Source: Trematomus loennbergii (Eukaryota > Chordata > Actinopteri > Perciformes > Nototheniidae). From it: DNA of 64,000 nt. Below, one piece after another: positions 52,778-63,730 of the stretch. The notes under the pieces were generated by a model. The model was not told where the DNA came from. It searched no databases and was given only the letters and a program-made list of their open reading frames with translations. The DNA is taken from assembly GCA_012861695.1 (NCBI GenBank), contig JAAOOA010000183.1:476001-540000 (forward strand), written 5' to 3'. A program made the position numbers and the translations under genes. Positions within the stretch are counted from its first letter, which is position 1. The number at the start of each line of letters is the position of its first letter.

Positions 52778-53303
52778 ATAGTTACCTAGATTTTAGACTT
52801 TTTTCTGTATTTTCAGACATTTTAATATATTTATTTTTAAACATCTTTTTCATCTATTTTTTAATTTTTGTCTTTTTTAAAAACATTTTAATTATTTTGT
52901 ACATTTTTTATATTTCTTTAAACAATGTTTTTTACAACATTTTCCACATATTATTTGAACAGTTTTCACATTATTTTGGAGAATCTTTCCATATTTCCTG
53001 AAAAAGAAATACCACAATATTCAACATTTAATATAGAATTTAGGAAAACAAAAGGTCTAAAGTCTCAGATTGCAGCTTCTTAAATGTAATTCTTAACCCT
53101 CTGTGACAGTAAGCTAAATATCTTTGGAGAGGTCTTCTTAGGCTCTTTCTCAGTTTACAGACCCACCAACCAGCTTGGTCTATAAAGATGTTGCAGCCAT
53201 ATCTCTCAGTGTGTCGGACTCTGTACTCGCTCATGAAGTAAATGTGTTTTGTACGTTTGAAGCATTAAAGATTACAGCGTGCATTTTGTTGAGCAACAGC
53301 GCA
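52778..53303. other. No gene recognised
   Basis: Strongly T-rich to 53000, then a short sequence with an antisense ORF (53040-53234) of no known family. Confidence 0.5.
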
Positions 53304-53872
53304 TTGATGAATAGCAATAAAAGATCTTTGTACCGTGTAATAAACTGATACAGAAACAGGAGATGAATCTGTTGATCATTGATCAGATTCTTAAATTGAG
53401 GCTTCACTGCTTCTCTTTATCTCTAAAAACCTTTGAAAACTGATAATCTTTGTTTTTATTGAGACAGATTTATCTCCCAGGACTTCAGATGGACGGTGAG
53501 TTGCAGCCCTGAAGCAACAAGGCTTTTTAGACCTTTGGTTGAGAACATGAACAGAACTGTCCAGTCCAACCTGATCATCAGCAGAGAACAGACTTACTTC
53601 TCAGCCACCGCCTGCAGGAGGACGTATGCAATGGTGTTGTCTCTACCTGCAGAGACAGCAGCTGTTAGAGAGCCACCATGGAGCCAATGAGAGCACTAAC
53701 AGATCTTTGTACCGAGTAATAAACTGATACAGAGACAGAAGATTCATCAGCAACCATTCCTGTTGATCATTCACTAAATCTGTAAACATTTCATTGGTTC
53801 CTCATTCTTAAATGTGCTCCACTGTTTCTCGTTATCTTTAATAAATCTTTGAAAACTGAAAATCTTTGTTGC
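53304..53872 (+). repeat. Imperfect direct repeat pair (53304-53455 and 53700-53872)
   Basis: Both copies contain 'agatctttgtacc', 'gtaataaactgataca', 'gttgatcatt' and end in 'tttgaaaactga' 'aatcttt'. The 240 bp between them hold a small ORF (53496-53690) without recognisable family. Confidence 0.75.
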
Positions 53873-53929
53873 AGGAATGAGTCCTAAACCCTGCAATGTG
53901 TCAGCACAACCCTGTCTCCTAAAAATGAC

Positions 53930-54190
53930 GTTCCCACAGAACTAAACTGCATTCTCAATTACGTTTAGCTAGAAACGTATTTTCTCCCACACGTTACGTT
54001 TGTTATGAACGTATCTCAAATACGTTTATTTTCTACATATCTTCTAGAAACATATTTTCTCCCACGTTACGTTTGTTATGAACGTATCTCAAATACGTTT
54101 ATTTTCTACATATCTTCGAGAAACATATTTTCTCCCACGTTACGTTTGTTATGAACGTATCTCAAATACGTTTATTTTCTACATATCTTT
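53930..54190 (+). repeat. About 73-bp tandem repeat, 3 units, in a dispersed element
   Basis: Units begin near 53969, 54045 and 54117 ('gaaacatattttctcccacg', 'cgtttgttatgaacgtatct', 'caaatacgtttattttctac'). The preceding 'cctgtctcctaaaaatgacg' is a common fish repeat start. Confidence 0.85.
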
Positions 54191-54356
54191 GCCATTTATT
54201 GTCTTGCTTATAATAATGATAATAGTCATTTATAAATATCATTTTAGAGCACACATTTGAAATCGACGATTGGGCTCGATATCCTATGGTTAAATTAAAA
54301 TCAGTAGGCGAGGCTGTAATTTCGCCAGCTGCGAGGCAGAAAATAATAGTTTTAAC

Positions 54357-54502
54357 ATGCCAAAAAGCTGCTGTGTCGTTTATTGCACCTCAAACATTAA
54401 AACAAATCCAGAGTGACGTGTTTCTGTACTTCCTCTAAGAAGAAAGGACAGTAACAGAAGAGCTCTGTGGCTTCAGGCTTGATCGCCGTTCAAATGACAG
54501 CG
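54357..54502 (+). pseudogene. THAP-like zinc-finger remnant
   Basis: From the ATG at 54357 the frame reads 'MPKSCCVVYCTSNIKTNPE', then a stop, then 'RVSVLPLRRKDSNRRALWLQ'. An N-terminal MPK-x-C-x-x-x-C, then a tryptophan at about residue 38, fits the THAP finger of P-element-type transposases and THAP genes. The C-terminal C-x2-H part is not recognisable. It may be the start of a P-element transposase. Confidence 0.5.
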
Positions 54503-56293
54503 TTGGTTTCCCCAAAAGTGGGCGGAGCCGTAAAGTGACGTAGATTTTACTCTCATCTATTATTCAAAACCATTCTATTTATTCTAACGTAAATTACATG
54601 CCAGTGTTTTATCTTTTTATTTAGCGATTTGTTTCTGTTGTTTAACTGGGAATGTTTTCACATTGAACCGGAAGTACGTCACTTCACTTTGTCTTCTTCG
54701 TCCCTTTTACGTTCCAGACAATGCATGGCTCAGCGTAACAGACTGAACAGCGACCCCAGGTGTGTCTACATTGGAATTACATCTTCATTACTGAAGGAAA
54801 AATACTTGACCTAGTGTTTGTTAACTGGGTTTTTAATGCAGTTGGCTTTTCTTAATGGTTACAATATTGCTATGAGTTATATCTGAAGCAAATTATGTTT
54901 CTGAAGATGTGTAGTCAATTCCACCCTTCAATGTAGCATAAATGTGAACTCTCATTACAGGAACAATACCGGAAACAGACGTAGGAAAGATCCTCAGCTC
55001 GCTGATTGGATGTTTTAGCCGCAATGCACGTTGGGAGATAGTGTTTATGCGATGTGAAATCCGAAAACATTTAAAAAAATAATAATAATACTTTATTCAG
55101 AGTGTGCTTGCTTTTCTCTTTGAAAGTCATCACATAACGGCATTGTAATACACGGTTCGGCTGCATTAAATATTACACATCTGCCGTAGTTCTTTATTTA
55201 TAGAGCCCTGATGAGAAGACTTCTGGACAAACAGGAAGAACTGCCGCCGAAACTGAATACGTGACGTGGATCATAAATATATCAACAATTAAACAACATC
55301 TTACATTTCTTTTCACACAATACGTCTCCTTGCAGTATCAACACTAATTCGGCTGACTTTTATATTTGATCCAATTGGTAGATAGGTTATATTTACACCA
55401 TAACGGTGCACAGCTGATATAAAAGGACTTGTAGTTTTTAAAGATATTACTGATTTTCTTTGAATATAAGAATGTAAATACTGAGTTGAGAGAATAGTCA
55501 GGGGATTTGGGTGATGGGAGACACATCTATGGATTCAGAATTTCAATAGCTTACTGTTAGATGACGGATATACCTTTCTGTCTGTGATGTTTTACAAATC
55601 AGATATTAATGTGTAGAAGTAAAACATGAGAAAAAGTATAGCAATATCCTGTAAAATTATGTAAAAACATGAATAAAACTACACATATTCAGATGTTATA
55701 CATACATAAGTGTCCTACACTAATAATACAAAGTTATTATTAGTATACTGTGTGTACCTTGTGTGCACCGCCTAGTGGTTAAAGCAAGCTATTGAATTAT
55801 TTTTGTTGAATAATGTTATTTGATAAAAAAATATTAAGAGTACATACTTTCATAGGGGGAAAGTAGAAGGTCAATGATAGAAATATAGAATATAAAAAAT
55901 CAAGAAGATACTGTAAGTGATCTCTACAATAAAACAGTTTAGTGCCGGATGTACAAAGATATTATAGGAGGATGTGCAAAACAGACAAACTAATTAACCT
56001 TTATTAACACATTAAAGAATACTTTAGGTTAAGGTCTTCTTTCAAATAAGAAAAAAGCTTTGGGGGTATCTATCTACAGATACATATTAGTTTAGCAGTT
56101 TCGCAGAACAGTAAAGTAACAGTTGTACAGACCCTGAACGCAGCACATGAGTAATCTGTATAAAGGTTGAATAGTAACCTGGCCCCGGGTCTGTTGGAGG
56201 TCCTATACATGTAGTGCAGTAGAAGTACACCATGTACCTCTGAAATGCAGTGGAAGTACACAGCAGCATGAAGGCGTCTCTCTGTGCCCTCAG
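54503..56293. other. No gene recognised
   Basis: AT-rich; short ORFs only. Searched by eye for upstream trypsin exons (IVGG, AAHC, DIML blocks) and upstream agmatinase exons (GGDH) on the matching strands without success. Confidence 0.45.
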
Positions 56294-56449
56294 GGGGACT
56301 CCGGGGGGCCTCTGATCTGTGACGGGCAGCTGGAGGGCATCGTGTCCTGGGGAATCAGCTGCGCTAACCCCTACTTCCCCGGGGTCTACACCAAAGTGAG
56401 GAACTACGTGGGCTGGATCCAGAGGGTCATCGCTACGTTCTCTCCATGA
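56294..56449 (+). CDS. Trypsin-like serine protease, last exon (51 aa)
   Basis: Secreted S1-family serine protease, terminal exon only. The acceptor 'tctctgtgccctcag' precedes codon GGG of '[20 protein letters not shown]', which contains the catalytic Ser in GDSGGP and the SWG substrate-binding strand. The exon goes on with '[19 protein letters not shown]' and ends at TGA 56447-56449. A phase-0 intron just before GDSGGP is typical of vertebrate trypsins. A polyadenylation signal AATAAA lies at 56646-56651. The His and Asp of the triad should lie upstream but were not found. The frame is intact, so the gene may be functional if the other exons lie farther away, although its orphan state makes a remnant possible. 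Confidence 0.85.
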   Translation, partial: GDSGGPLICDGQLEGIVSWGISCANPYFPGVYTKVRNYVGWIQRVIATFSP

Positions 56450-56645
56450 AGACACGCTGCACACACCATGCTACACTCACTCTGTGGAAACACTTTATCA
56501 CATTCTTCCTGAGGGTTTATTATATTAGTAACTCCACACTGTGGAGCATAGAGCCATGGTTATCTGTCTCTTAGATATTTAGACCTGTATTTATTACAAT
56601 TCATGGGTTTTCATTCAATGTTCTTATGGAGAAATGAGATGAAGC

Positions 56646-56651
56646 AATAAA
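56646..56651 (+). terminator. Polyadenylation signal of the trypsin-like gene
   Basis: AATAAA about 200 bp after the stop codon; a second candidate lies near 56714. Confidence 0.6.
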
Positions 56652-57059
56652 TAGTGGTGGACTGATATGGGTGTTAAAATGGCTAATATTGTGTTTTTTC
56701 TTTTGCATCTGATTAAATAAAATAATAATGAGAAACATGTATTCAACTACTTTATTGACTCAGTTGGTGTTTGCTTCAGAAGTTGTGCATTGCATTCAAT
56801 TTAACTAGAGAATGCAAATCCTGAAGAAATTGCTAGTGGGAATGCTTTATGCTGAAAAGCTGACGCTAAACTGCTATGCTGCAATGTAATGTGTAAGAAG
56901 AAAGTGAAGAATTTAGATTGAAATGATACATGAACACTGGGGGCTTGAATGTGTGATGAGAGAAGAAAAGAAAGTAAAAAGGCTTGGAAAAGCAGCAGAA
57001 TATTTGAACTGCAAACTTTTGAACTAACTTGATGGTGAAAAATCTGTCGCATGCCAACG

Positions 57060-57970
<911 letters not shown>

Positions 57971-57984
57971 GTGTGTGTGTGAGT

Positions 57985-58974
57985 ATGAAATGAACAGTTA
58001 GAACTGACTGCTGTCAGTTGGAGTGATGACATCATCGTGTTCATTACACAGGTGTTTATAGTTGAGCTAACGAGCTATGAAAAGATCAAAGGTTTCATTG
58101 TTCTGAATGAGAGATTAACCTCTTACATGTGAACGTTTTGTGGAAGAACGATAACAGATATCTGTGAAATTTCAAAACGTGAAGCATGTCAAGGAAGTTG
58201 AGTATCTGAAGTGTAATTTTTGTGTACTTTCGGGTTAATAATGTGGCCTTTTTGGCAGTTTAACTAAAGGTGTGCGGCTGCTGCTGTGAGGAAATATCAG
58301 CCTGAAATTACAATGGGCTTTAATGGAGACATGTTGAACGTTTTTGTCACTTCATGCCCTCAAGAGGCATTTTGTGGAATTATTTTTGCTTAATTATTTG
58401 GCATTTTTCAAGCTACGAGATGTTTTCCTACGTTTGTCATGAAAAATGATGTCTCAGGAATGTAGGGTTTGGGAATTATGGCAGTTTTAAAAAAAAATAT
58501 GAAGGCAAATTTCAAACTGTCCTCCACTCTAACTCTGACATCACACACTCTGCCTTAACGAGCTGCGCAATGTTAAAGCTGAAGAAGGCCTCTTTACCAA
58601 GGTCTGAACAATGTTTAATATTTATAAAAGTATGAATCTGATTTAAAAGTTGTTTAACATGAATAATGTCAGAAAGATGTGTAACATTTTAAAGTTGGAA
58701 TGAGGTTTCTGAGTGAAAGTATGAAGGAACAGTTAGCAGTTGAAGTCGCATGAAGATTGTTCAAGTGTGAAGATTTTCTCCATTGACTTCCGTGGTTAAA
58801 AATGTGATGTATTATGGGATGTATCTCTGGAATTATGACAGTTATGAATAATAAAAGTAATAACCATCGATTCCCAACCGAGCTGAACGTTTTGATGTTT
58901 GAACAGAGTTTCTGCGATGTTCAATGCGGGAGGAGAAGGCTCAGTGTCAGTGGCTCACTCAGATGTTATATAAA
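57985..58974. other. No gene recognised
   Basis: Unique-looking; wording resembles the spacer between the X-box repeats. No ORF over 60 codons of known kind. Confidence 0.5.
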
Positions 58975-59006
58975 TAGGGTTAGGTTAGGTTAGGGTTAGG
59001 GTTAGG
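58975..59006 (+). repeat. Interstitial telomere-like tract, left
   Basis: 32 bp of TTAGGG/TTAGG repeats ('tagggttaggttaggtt' and so on). It lies just beyond the 3' end of the Penelope-like element. Confidence 0.9.
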
Positions 59007-59089
59007 CATTATAAATGTTGAATCCTGTCACCGTGAAGCGGCGGCAGGATCGAATGCACTCTCCGTCGTTGTCACACATCAAGGCATGT

Positions 59090-59680
59090 TCATCTCTCAT
59101 TCAGGCCCCTGGGATACACTGTGTCGAATCTGGCTATCCATAGCCTCTCACCTCTACGTCTCTGGGCCACAGACCATCTGGAGTTGGACTCCAGGACCGC
59201 TGCTTGAACGGATTGCCATCCATGGAGCAGGAAGTGAGTAACTAATGGAGTAAGTGTGTTTTTTCTTCTCAAAATGTTATATCTATGTTGAGTGAATCGT
59301 ATAGAAATTGTGTTACCAGTTTCACCCACATACTGTAGTCCACAACGTTTACATGTAATAAGGTATACACAGTTTTTAGATTGTAGGCTGCCCAGATCCT
59401 GTGTTTTATAAACATTGTTGTTGGATTTGCTGCGCAACCAGATTTGTTGCTGAAAAAAATCCCCGTGACCTCTGGAATTTGGGGTCAATATGGGTTGTAT
59501 CTTTGCTTTGACCAAGTACGACTGCAGGTTTCTGTTTTTCCTAAACGCTGCAATTATAGTGTGGTCTTGTAGAATGTCCGTTTTACCTATAATGTTTTGG
59601 AAGTTGGATTTGATGACTCTTACTAATTTAACAGCTGACTGGGAATATGTAGTTATAAAAGGTAATTTGGAGGAGACCAA
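59090..59680 (-). CDS. PLE C-terminal GIY-YIG endonuclease (196 aa ORF)
   Basis: The frame begins in the RT thumb region ('LVRVIKSNFQNIIGKTDIL', 'AAFRKNRNLQSYLVKAKIQP') and then enters the GIY-YIG nuclease: 'KNCVYLITCKRCGLQYVGET', with the YLI...YVGET pair and the PLE-specific cysteines, followed by 'SIRFTQHRYNI' (catalytic Arg) and 'VTHFLLHGW'. Ends 'YPRGLNER' stop. GIY-YIG nuclease nicks the target for PLE insertion. A frame break at about 59650-59680 separates it from the RT. Confidence 0.85.
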   Translation of the reverse strand: MVSSKLPFITTYSQSAVKLVRVIKSNFQNIIGKTDILQDHTIIAAFRKNRNLQSYLVKAKIQPILTPNSRGHGDFFQQQIWLRSKSNNNVYKTQDLGSLQSKNCVYLITCKRCGLQYVGETGNTISIRFTQHRYNILRRKNTLTPLVTHFLLHGWQSVQAAVLESNSRWSVAQRRRGERLWIARFDTVYPRGLNER

Positions 59681-60263
59681 ATGGGTTTCGTCTGTTGAAA
59701 CGTTCTAAAGCATGTTTTTAGAAAGGAACGAGTATACCCTCTAGAGAACAATGCTCCAAAGAGCGTTTTGGTGGCCATAATGAAATCATCTCTGTTACTG
59801 CATATTCTATGGAACCTCAAAAGCTGTGATTTAACCAATCCCGCGTAAGTGTGATTCGGATGGTGGCTTGTTTTGTGGAGCAGGGCGTGGGTGTCTGTCT
59901 CTTTAAAAAATACTTTAGCATCCAATTTGTGTGTATTATGGAAGTTAATTCCTTTGAATGTGGTGGTGTCCAGAAAGTCCACTGAGGTGTAGCTGGTGAT
60001 GGATTTAAGTGAGATGGATTTGTTGTGGTTATTCAGAGTGACAACAAATAAATCAAAATCCTCTTTGAGTGAGACCACACACCCCAGATGTCGTCCAGAT
60101 ATCTGAAATAGTGTTTGGGAGTCTTTTGGCAGGAGGAAAGGGCAGAAGTTTCCCACTCTGCCATAAAAATGTTTGCATAGGCCGGTGCAAACTTCTTTCC
60201 CATAGCAGTACCTTTAATCTGCAGAAAGAAATCTCCATTAAATTCAAAGTCATTACGTGTCAA
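59653..60263 (-). pseudogene. PLE reverse transcriptase, catalytic part
   Basis: Two overlapping frames. 60263-60033 reads 'FEFNGDFFLQIKGTAMGKKF', 'APAYANIFMAEWE' and 'YFRYLDDIWGVW' with catalytic YLDD. 60156-59653 continues with 'DFLDTTTFKGINFHNTHKLD', 'KVFFKETDTHALLHKTSHHP' and 'GYTRSFLKTCF'. The 'KG-AMG--FAP-YAN-FM' block is diagnostic for Penelope-like RTs. Confidence 0.85.
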
Positions 60264-60457
60264 ATTGATTTCTAATAATTGTAGTAATTCCTTATCTGGT
60301 CTTTTTTTATTTGGGTGTTTCCGAAATATGTTTTTTATGGTTTGATGCCTTCTTGGATGTCAATGTTTGTATAAGCTATCTACATCCATGGTGAATAGCA
60401 TGGCGTCCTGAGGTACATCGAGTAGTCTAATTTTTCTTAAGAAGTCATAGGTGTCCT

Positions 60458-61197
60458 TTATGTAGCTGGCGTGGATGAGGAAAGAGGATAGAGGAAAAAA
60501 TCAATGAACTCGGCCGTGCGGTAGGTTTCGCTGCTGCAATCCGACACTATGGGTCTGCCAGGAGGAATTTCATAAGGTAAGGACCATTTGTGTCTTTCCT
60601 TGTGTATTTTGGCAACATGTAAAATAGTCTGGCCCTGGGTACAGGTGCCTGATAGAAACTTCATTTGTTTGGCATTAATGAATTTTTTGTCATATAGTGT
60701 TTGTAAAATCTTGTCAACTGATTTGATTGTGTCCAGATAAATTGGTTTGTTTAATTTGGAATAATAGTTGGTGTCCGATAATTGTCTGTATCCCTCCCAT
60801 AGGTACTGGTCACGGTCCATAACAACACTACACTGCCTTTATCGGCTGGCTTAATGATGATCTGTTTGTTGTTGCTGAGCTCCTGCAATGCTGCAACCTC
60901 CTCTGGACAGAGGTTCGGTTGGACACGGAGCATCTGGAAGCTGCTATCAAAGTGGTTGATATCAGCTGCAATGAGAGTGGTGAGTTCCGCCGGAAGTGTG
61001 CAGCGGGAACCCAGTGCGATTTGGGAGTAAATGGAGGTGGGACAGAATCTTTTGTGTTCAAAATATGTTGCTAATTTCAATTTCCTGTGGTACTGTTGCA
61101 AATCCCATCTGCCTTGCTCGATAAGATTTTTGTTACTGCCTTTTGTAGGGATGAAATTTAGACCCCTGTTTAAGAGCGAGATCTGCGGGGGAGTCAA
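60458..61197 (-). pseudogene. PLE reverse transcriptase, N-terminal part
   Basis: 61197-60751 reads 'ISLLNRGLNFIPTKGSNKN' and 'IIIKPADKGSVVLLW', both hallmarks of the PLE RT N-terminus. 60820-60458 continues with 'DRDQYLWEGYRQLSD', 'FLSGTCTQGQTILHVAKIHK' and 'PPGRPIVSDCSSETYRTAEF'. A frame break near 60800. Confidence 0.85.
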
Positions 61198-61443
61198 TGT
61201 GACGTGTTTGGATAATATTAAAACGTTCTTATTCCCCTCCTGTGAAGGCAGATTTGAGGGGACATTTAGTTTACCTGCTCACACCAGTGTTGTAGCATGA
61301 GTTTTGCGGTGGATTTTGTCCAATGGACATGATCCTTTTCGGTCTCAAATGACACCACTTGGCAGCTGTGGTATGTGCTAGATGTGTGATGTAGTCATTT
61401 AAATAGCAAATGTTTTTGTTCATGATGTGGCAGAAGGTGAGAG

Positions 61444-61786
61444 TAATTATTACAGGTATCAGATTGCTGCCTGTGGGAACCTCAACTTAGCAGCTCGGAC
61501 TGCTGCCTGTAGCTGTTTCAGGTGGTTCTTAACATGATTTGATCTGTTGTTTAGTCCAAATGACAAGATCACCTTTTCCACCACAGTGGAAGAAGTGGCC
61601 TTTTTGATGATGGCCTCGGCATGTCTGAACGTACCCCCGGGTAACTGTCATTTGCAGATCATTTATGGTGAATGGTGGGAGTCGTGCTAAATTGGATTCC
61701 CCCATTATTAGCCATTTTGCAGTTGACTCTGGATTGTCGCGTCGAGGCTGCGTGTCGCAACTGGGGACCGAGAAAGGACGGGACAA
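61444..61786 (-). pseudogene. SGNH-hydrolase-like segment of the PLE
   Basis: On the minus strand, 'WLIMGESNLARLPPFTIND' resembles block I of SGNH/GDSL esterases (G-[DE]-S-N at the nucleophile). After a one-base frame change at about 61640 it continues 'LPGGTFRHAEAIIKKATSST' (block II-like Gly) and 'VVEKVILSFGLNNRSNHVK' (block III-like G-x-N), then 'QAAVRAAKLRFPQAA'. The His of block V was not found. Domain assignment is by motif only. Confidence 0.5.
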
Positions 61787-63307
61787 CTAGGCTGTTGAGG
61801 GAGCGTTGCTGGTCTCAGAGCGTCCTCCAATTCCTCCAGCGACAGATCGAAAATAGAATCCTCTTCAGTCGACACACATGGGTTGAAAGGAGGAGGAGGA
61901 GAGTGAGCAGGAGGCTGAGATGTTAAACCGAGTACCCGCCTGCCCCTCGGTGTCAATCGAGGAAGCTTTCTAGTCCTCTGTGTTTTAGGAGCAGGTGCGG
62001 TAAGTACAATGCTGGGGGGAATGAGGCACTTTGTTACAACCTCCACTAAAGGTGCTTTTCTTTTTTTAGAGTTCACAGTATGTGTGGGTGATGTGTGGGG
62101 TGCCGGGGTCTGTGATGGGACCCAATGTGTGCAGGTGGAGCATGTACTTGTGCCACACTTGTGTTTGCAGAAGGACCCACAGCCGTGGGCCTTACCCTCT
62201 GTTTGGGCTGTGCAGGTGCGGCTACTGTTCGGTCAACAATCTGAGCCGTCAACAGAGCCGCAGTCTGCACCAGTGTTTCCTCCTGTAAGCGGCGTCCCAG
62301 GTTTCTCTTGGCCCAGGATGAAGCCACATCCAGTGGATTCTGCCAGTGGTAAGTAGACAATGTATTTAATTTGATTATCTGAGCTTCCATCTCATCTGTG
62401 TCGTGATCACGTAGGATCAACATGGTTGTAAAACACCAATTTTTTGCATTGCCTTCAATCAGGGCCTGTGTGTCGGGGTAAGGAGAAGCCGGCTTGATCA
62501 CCGTGGCCAGGTGTTCAGTCATTTTGGCTATGTTTGGTGGAGGATCTTCCGCCGACACGTTTTTCAGATGATGGATAGTTTTAATGATGGTGTGGATACA
62601 GTGTGCTTTCAATAGAAAATCTGGATTGTCTCTGACTGTTGTTTTCTCCTGATGACTGTTTCTGTATGCGGGGTACGTATTGTTTTTGTACTGTGTTGTA
62701 CTGTTTTTTCTCCTGATGACTGTTGAGGTAAGTATTGTTTTTGTACTGTGTGTGTACTGTTTTTTCTCCTGATGACTGTTGAGGTAAGTATTGTTTTTGT
62801 ACTGTGTGTTGTACTGTTTTTTCTCCTGATGACTGTTGAGGTAAGTATTGTTTTTGTACTGTGTGTTGTACTGTTTTTTCTCCTGATGACTGTTGAGGTA
62901 AGTATTGTTTTTGTACTGTGTGTTGTACTGTTTTTTCTCCTGATGACTGTTGAGGTAAGTATTGTTTTTGTACTGTGTGTTGTGTGCTGTTTTTTCCTGA
63001 TGACTGTTTCTGTTTTGGGGTAAGTATTGCTTTTGTACTGTGTGTTGCACTTTTTTGTTATGGTTCTGTTTGGTAGCCCTCACACTGTTGTAACTGGAGT
63101 TCTGATTTTGGTATTCTGTAGGATACCGGGTTTCAAAAAATTGTGGCTTATAGCCTGGCTCTTTGTAGCGTTGTCGGGAGCTGTTGTCCCCGTATGTTCG
63201 TTGTCCGGCCCGTGTGACCGATGCGTAGGAACGTTGTTGTCGCGACGTTTATCACGACCACATCGGTAATCCACCACAGTCCAATCTCCGTTATCATCGT
63301 AACTCAT
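61708..63307 (-). pseudogene. PLE N-terminal ORF region
   Basis: A likely start at 63307 ('MSYDDNGDWTVVDYRCGR') leads through a frame break into 63083-62073. That frame has the 19-residue tandem repeat, then 'KAHCIHTIIKTIHHLKNVS', 'GNAKNWCFTTMLILRDHDTD' and 'WQNPLDVASSWAKRNLGRRL'. 62076-61708 goes on with a proline/arginine-rich linker ('LPRLTPRGRRVLGLTSQP') into the SGNH-like segment. I do not recognise a family for the 'WCFTTMLILRDHDTDE' part. It is assumed to be PLE ORF because it is collinear with the RT. Confidence 0.6.
62690..63003 (-). repeat. 57-bp in-frame tandem repeat (5-6 units) in PLE ORF
   Basis: Units of 57-58 bp ('ttctcctgatgactgttgag' on the plus strand). On the minus strand they encode a 19-residue repeat beginning 'NSHQEKKQYNTQYKNNTYL'. 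The plus-strand ORF 62748-63023, which looks like a membrane protein, is only its antisense. Confidence 0.9.
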
Positions 63308-63484
63308 GACCAGAAAGGTGTTGTGCCAGTAAAAAGCTCTGATGGCTTGCCTTGAAAGTAAAGTAAATATATTTTTTTTGATTTTTTTTTATTTTTTTTT
63401 ATTTTTTTCAAGGTGTTTTATGGTTTTTTCAAAGAAATAATACAATAATAAAAATAAAATGTGATCGTAAAGGAATAAAACGTA

Positions 63485-63535
63485 TTAACAAGCCTTATAC
63501 TCGTGACGTTTTGGTCCAAAAGGACCTTCTTCAGG
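63485..63535 (-). ncRNA. Hammerhead-like hairpin in PLE leader (degenerate)
   Basis: On the minus strand 'cctgaagaaggtcc', a TTTT loop and 'ggaccaaaacgtc' form a 5-bp stem flanked by hammerhead-like core text (CUGANGA ... GAAAC). Penelope-like elements are known to carry hammerhead ribozymes. Here there is an extra A before the stem and the core G after it is A, so activity is doubtful. Confidence 0.3.
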
Positions 63536-63730
63536 CTGGCTTGTTGAAAATGAGAGAGAGCTGTGCATGTGTGCGTCTCAGCTTCCGAAATTAATGAGTG
63601 TGAGAGAGAGGTAGCAGGCTCTAATATAGCCAAGTGGGAGGGGCCCACTCCTCTGAGTCTTTCCTCACCGGAGACATCCGTGTGGCACGGTGAGTCTCAT
63701 GGTAGGTATGGAAAAGATGTAATATTAATT

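Larger units (their letters stand above)
59020..63560 (-). mobile_element. Penelope-like element (PLE), minus strand
   Basis: Reverse transcriptase blocks and a C-terminal GIY-YIG endonuclease in PLE order on the minus strand. Upstream of the RT there is an SGNH-like segment and an N-terminal region with a 19-aa repeat. A hairpin at 63485-63535 marks the likely 5' leader. Several frame breaks. Telomere-like tracts flank it on both sides. Confidence 0.85.

Noticed and set aside
53460..53690. Possible upstream exon of the trypsin-like gene
   Set aside because: Good-looking AG and GT dinucleotides exist, but the peptide has none of the trypsin blocks (IVGG, AAHC, DIML).
60069..60275. Plus-strand ORFs across 59490-61300
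   Set aside because: Antisense of the Penelope-like RT.
62748..63023. 91-aa hydrophobic ORF looking like a multi-span membrane protein
   Set aside because: It is the antisense of the 57-bp repeat in the Penelope-like ORF; hydrophobicity arises from complementing N/K/Q/Y codons.
63485..63535. Calling an active hammerhead ribozyme
   Set aside because: Two core positions deviate; kept only as a low-confidence feature and a finding.
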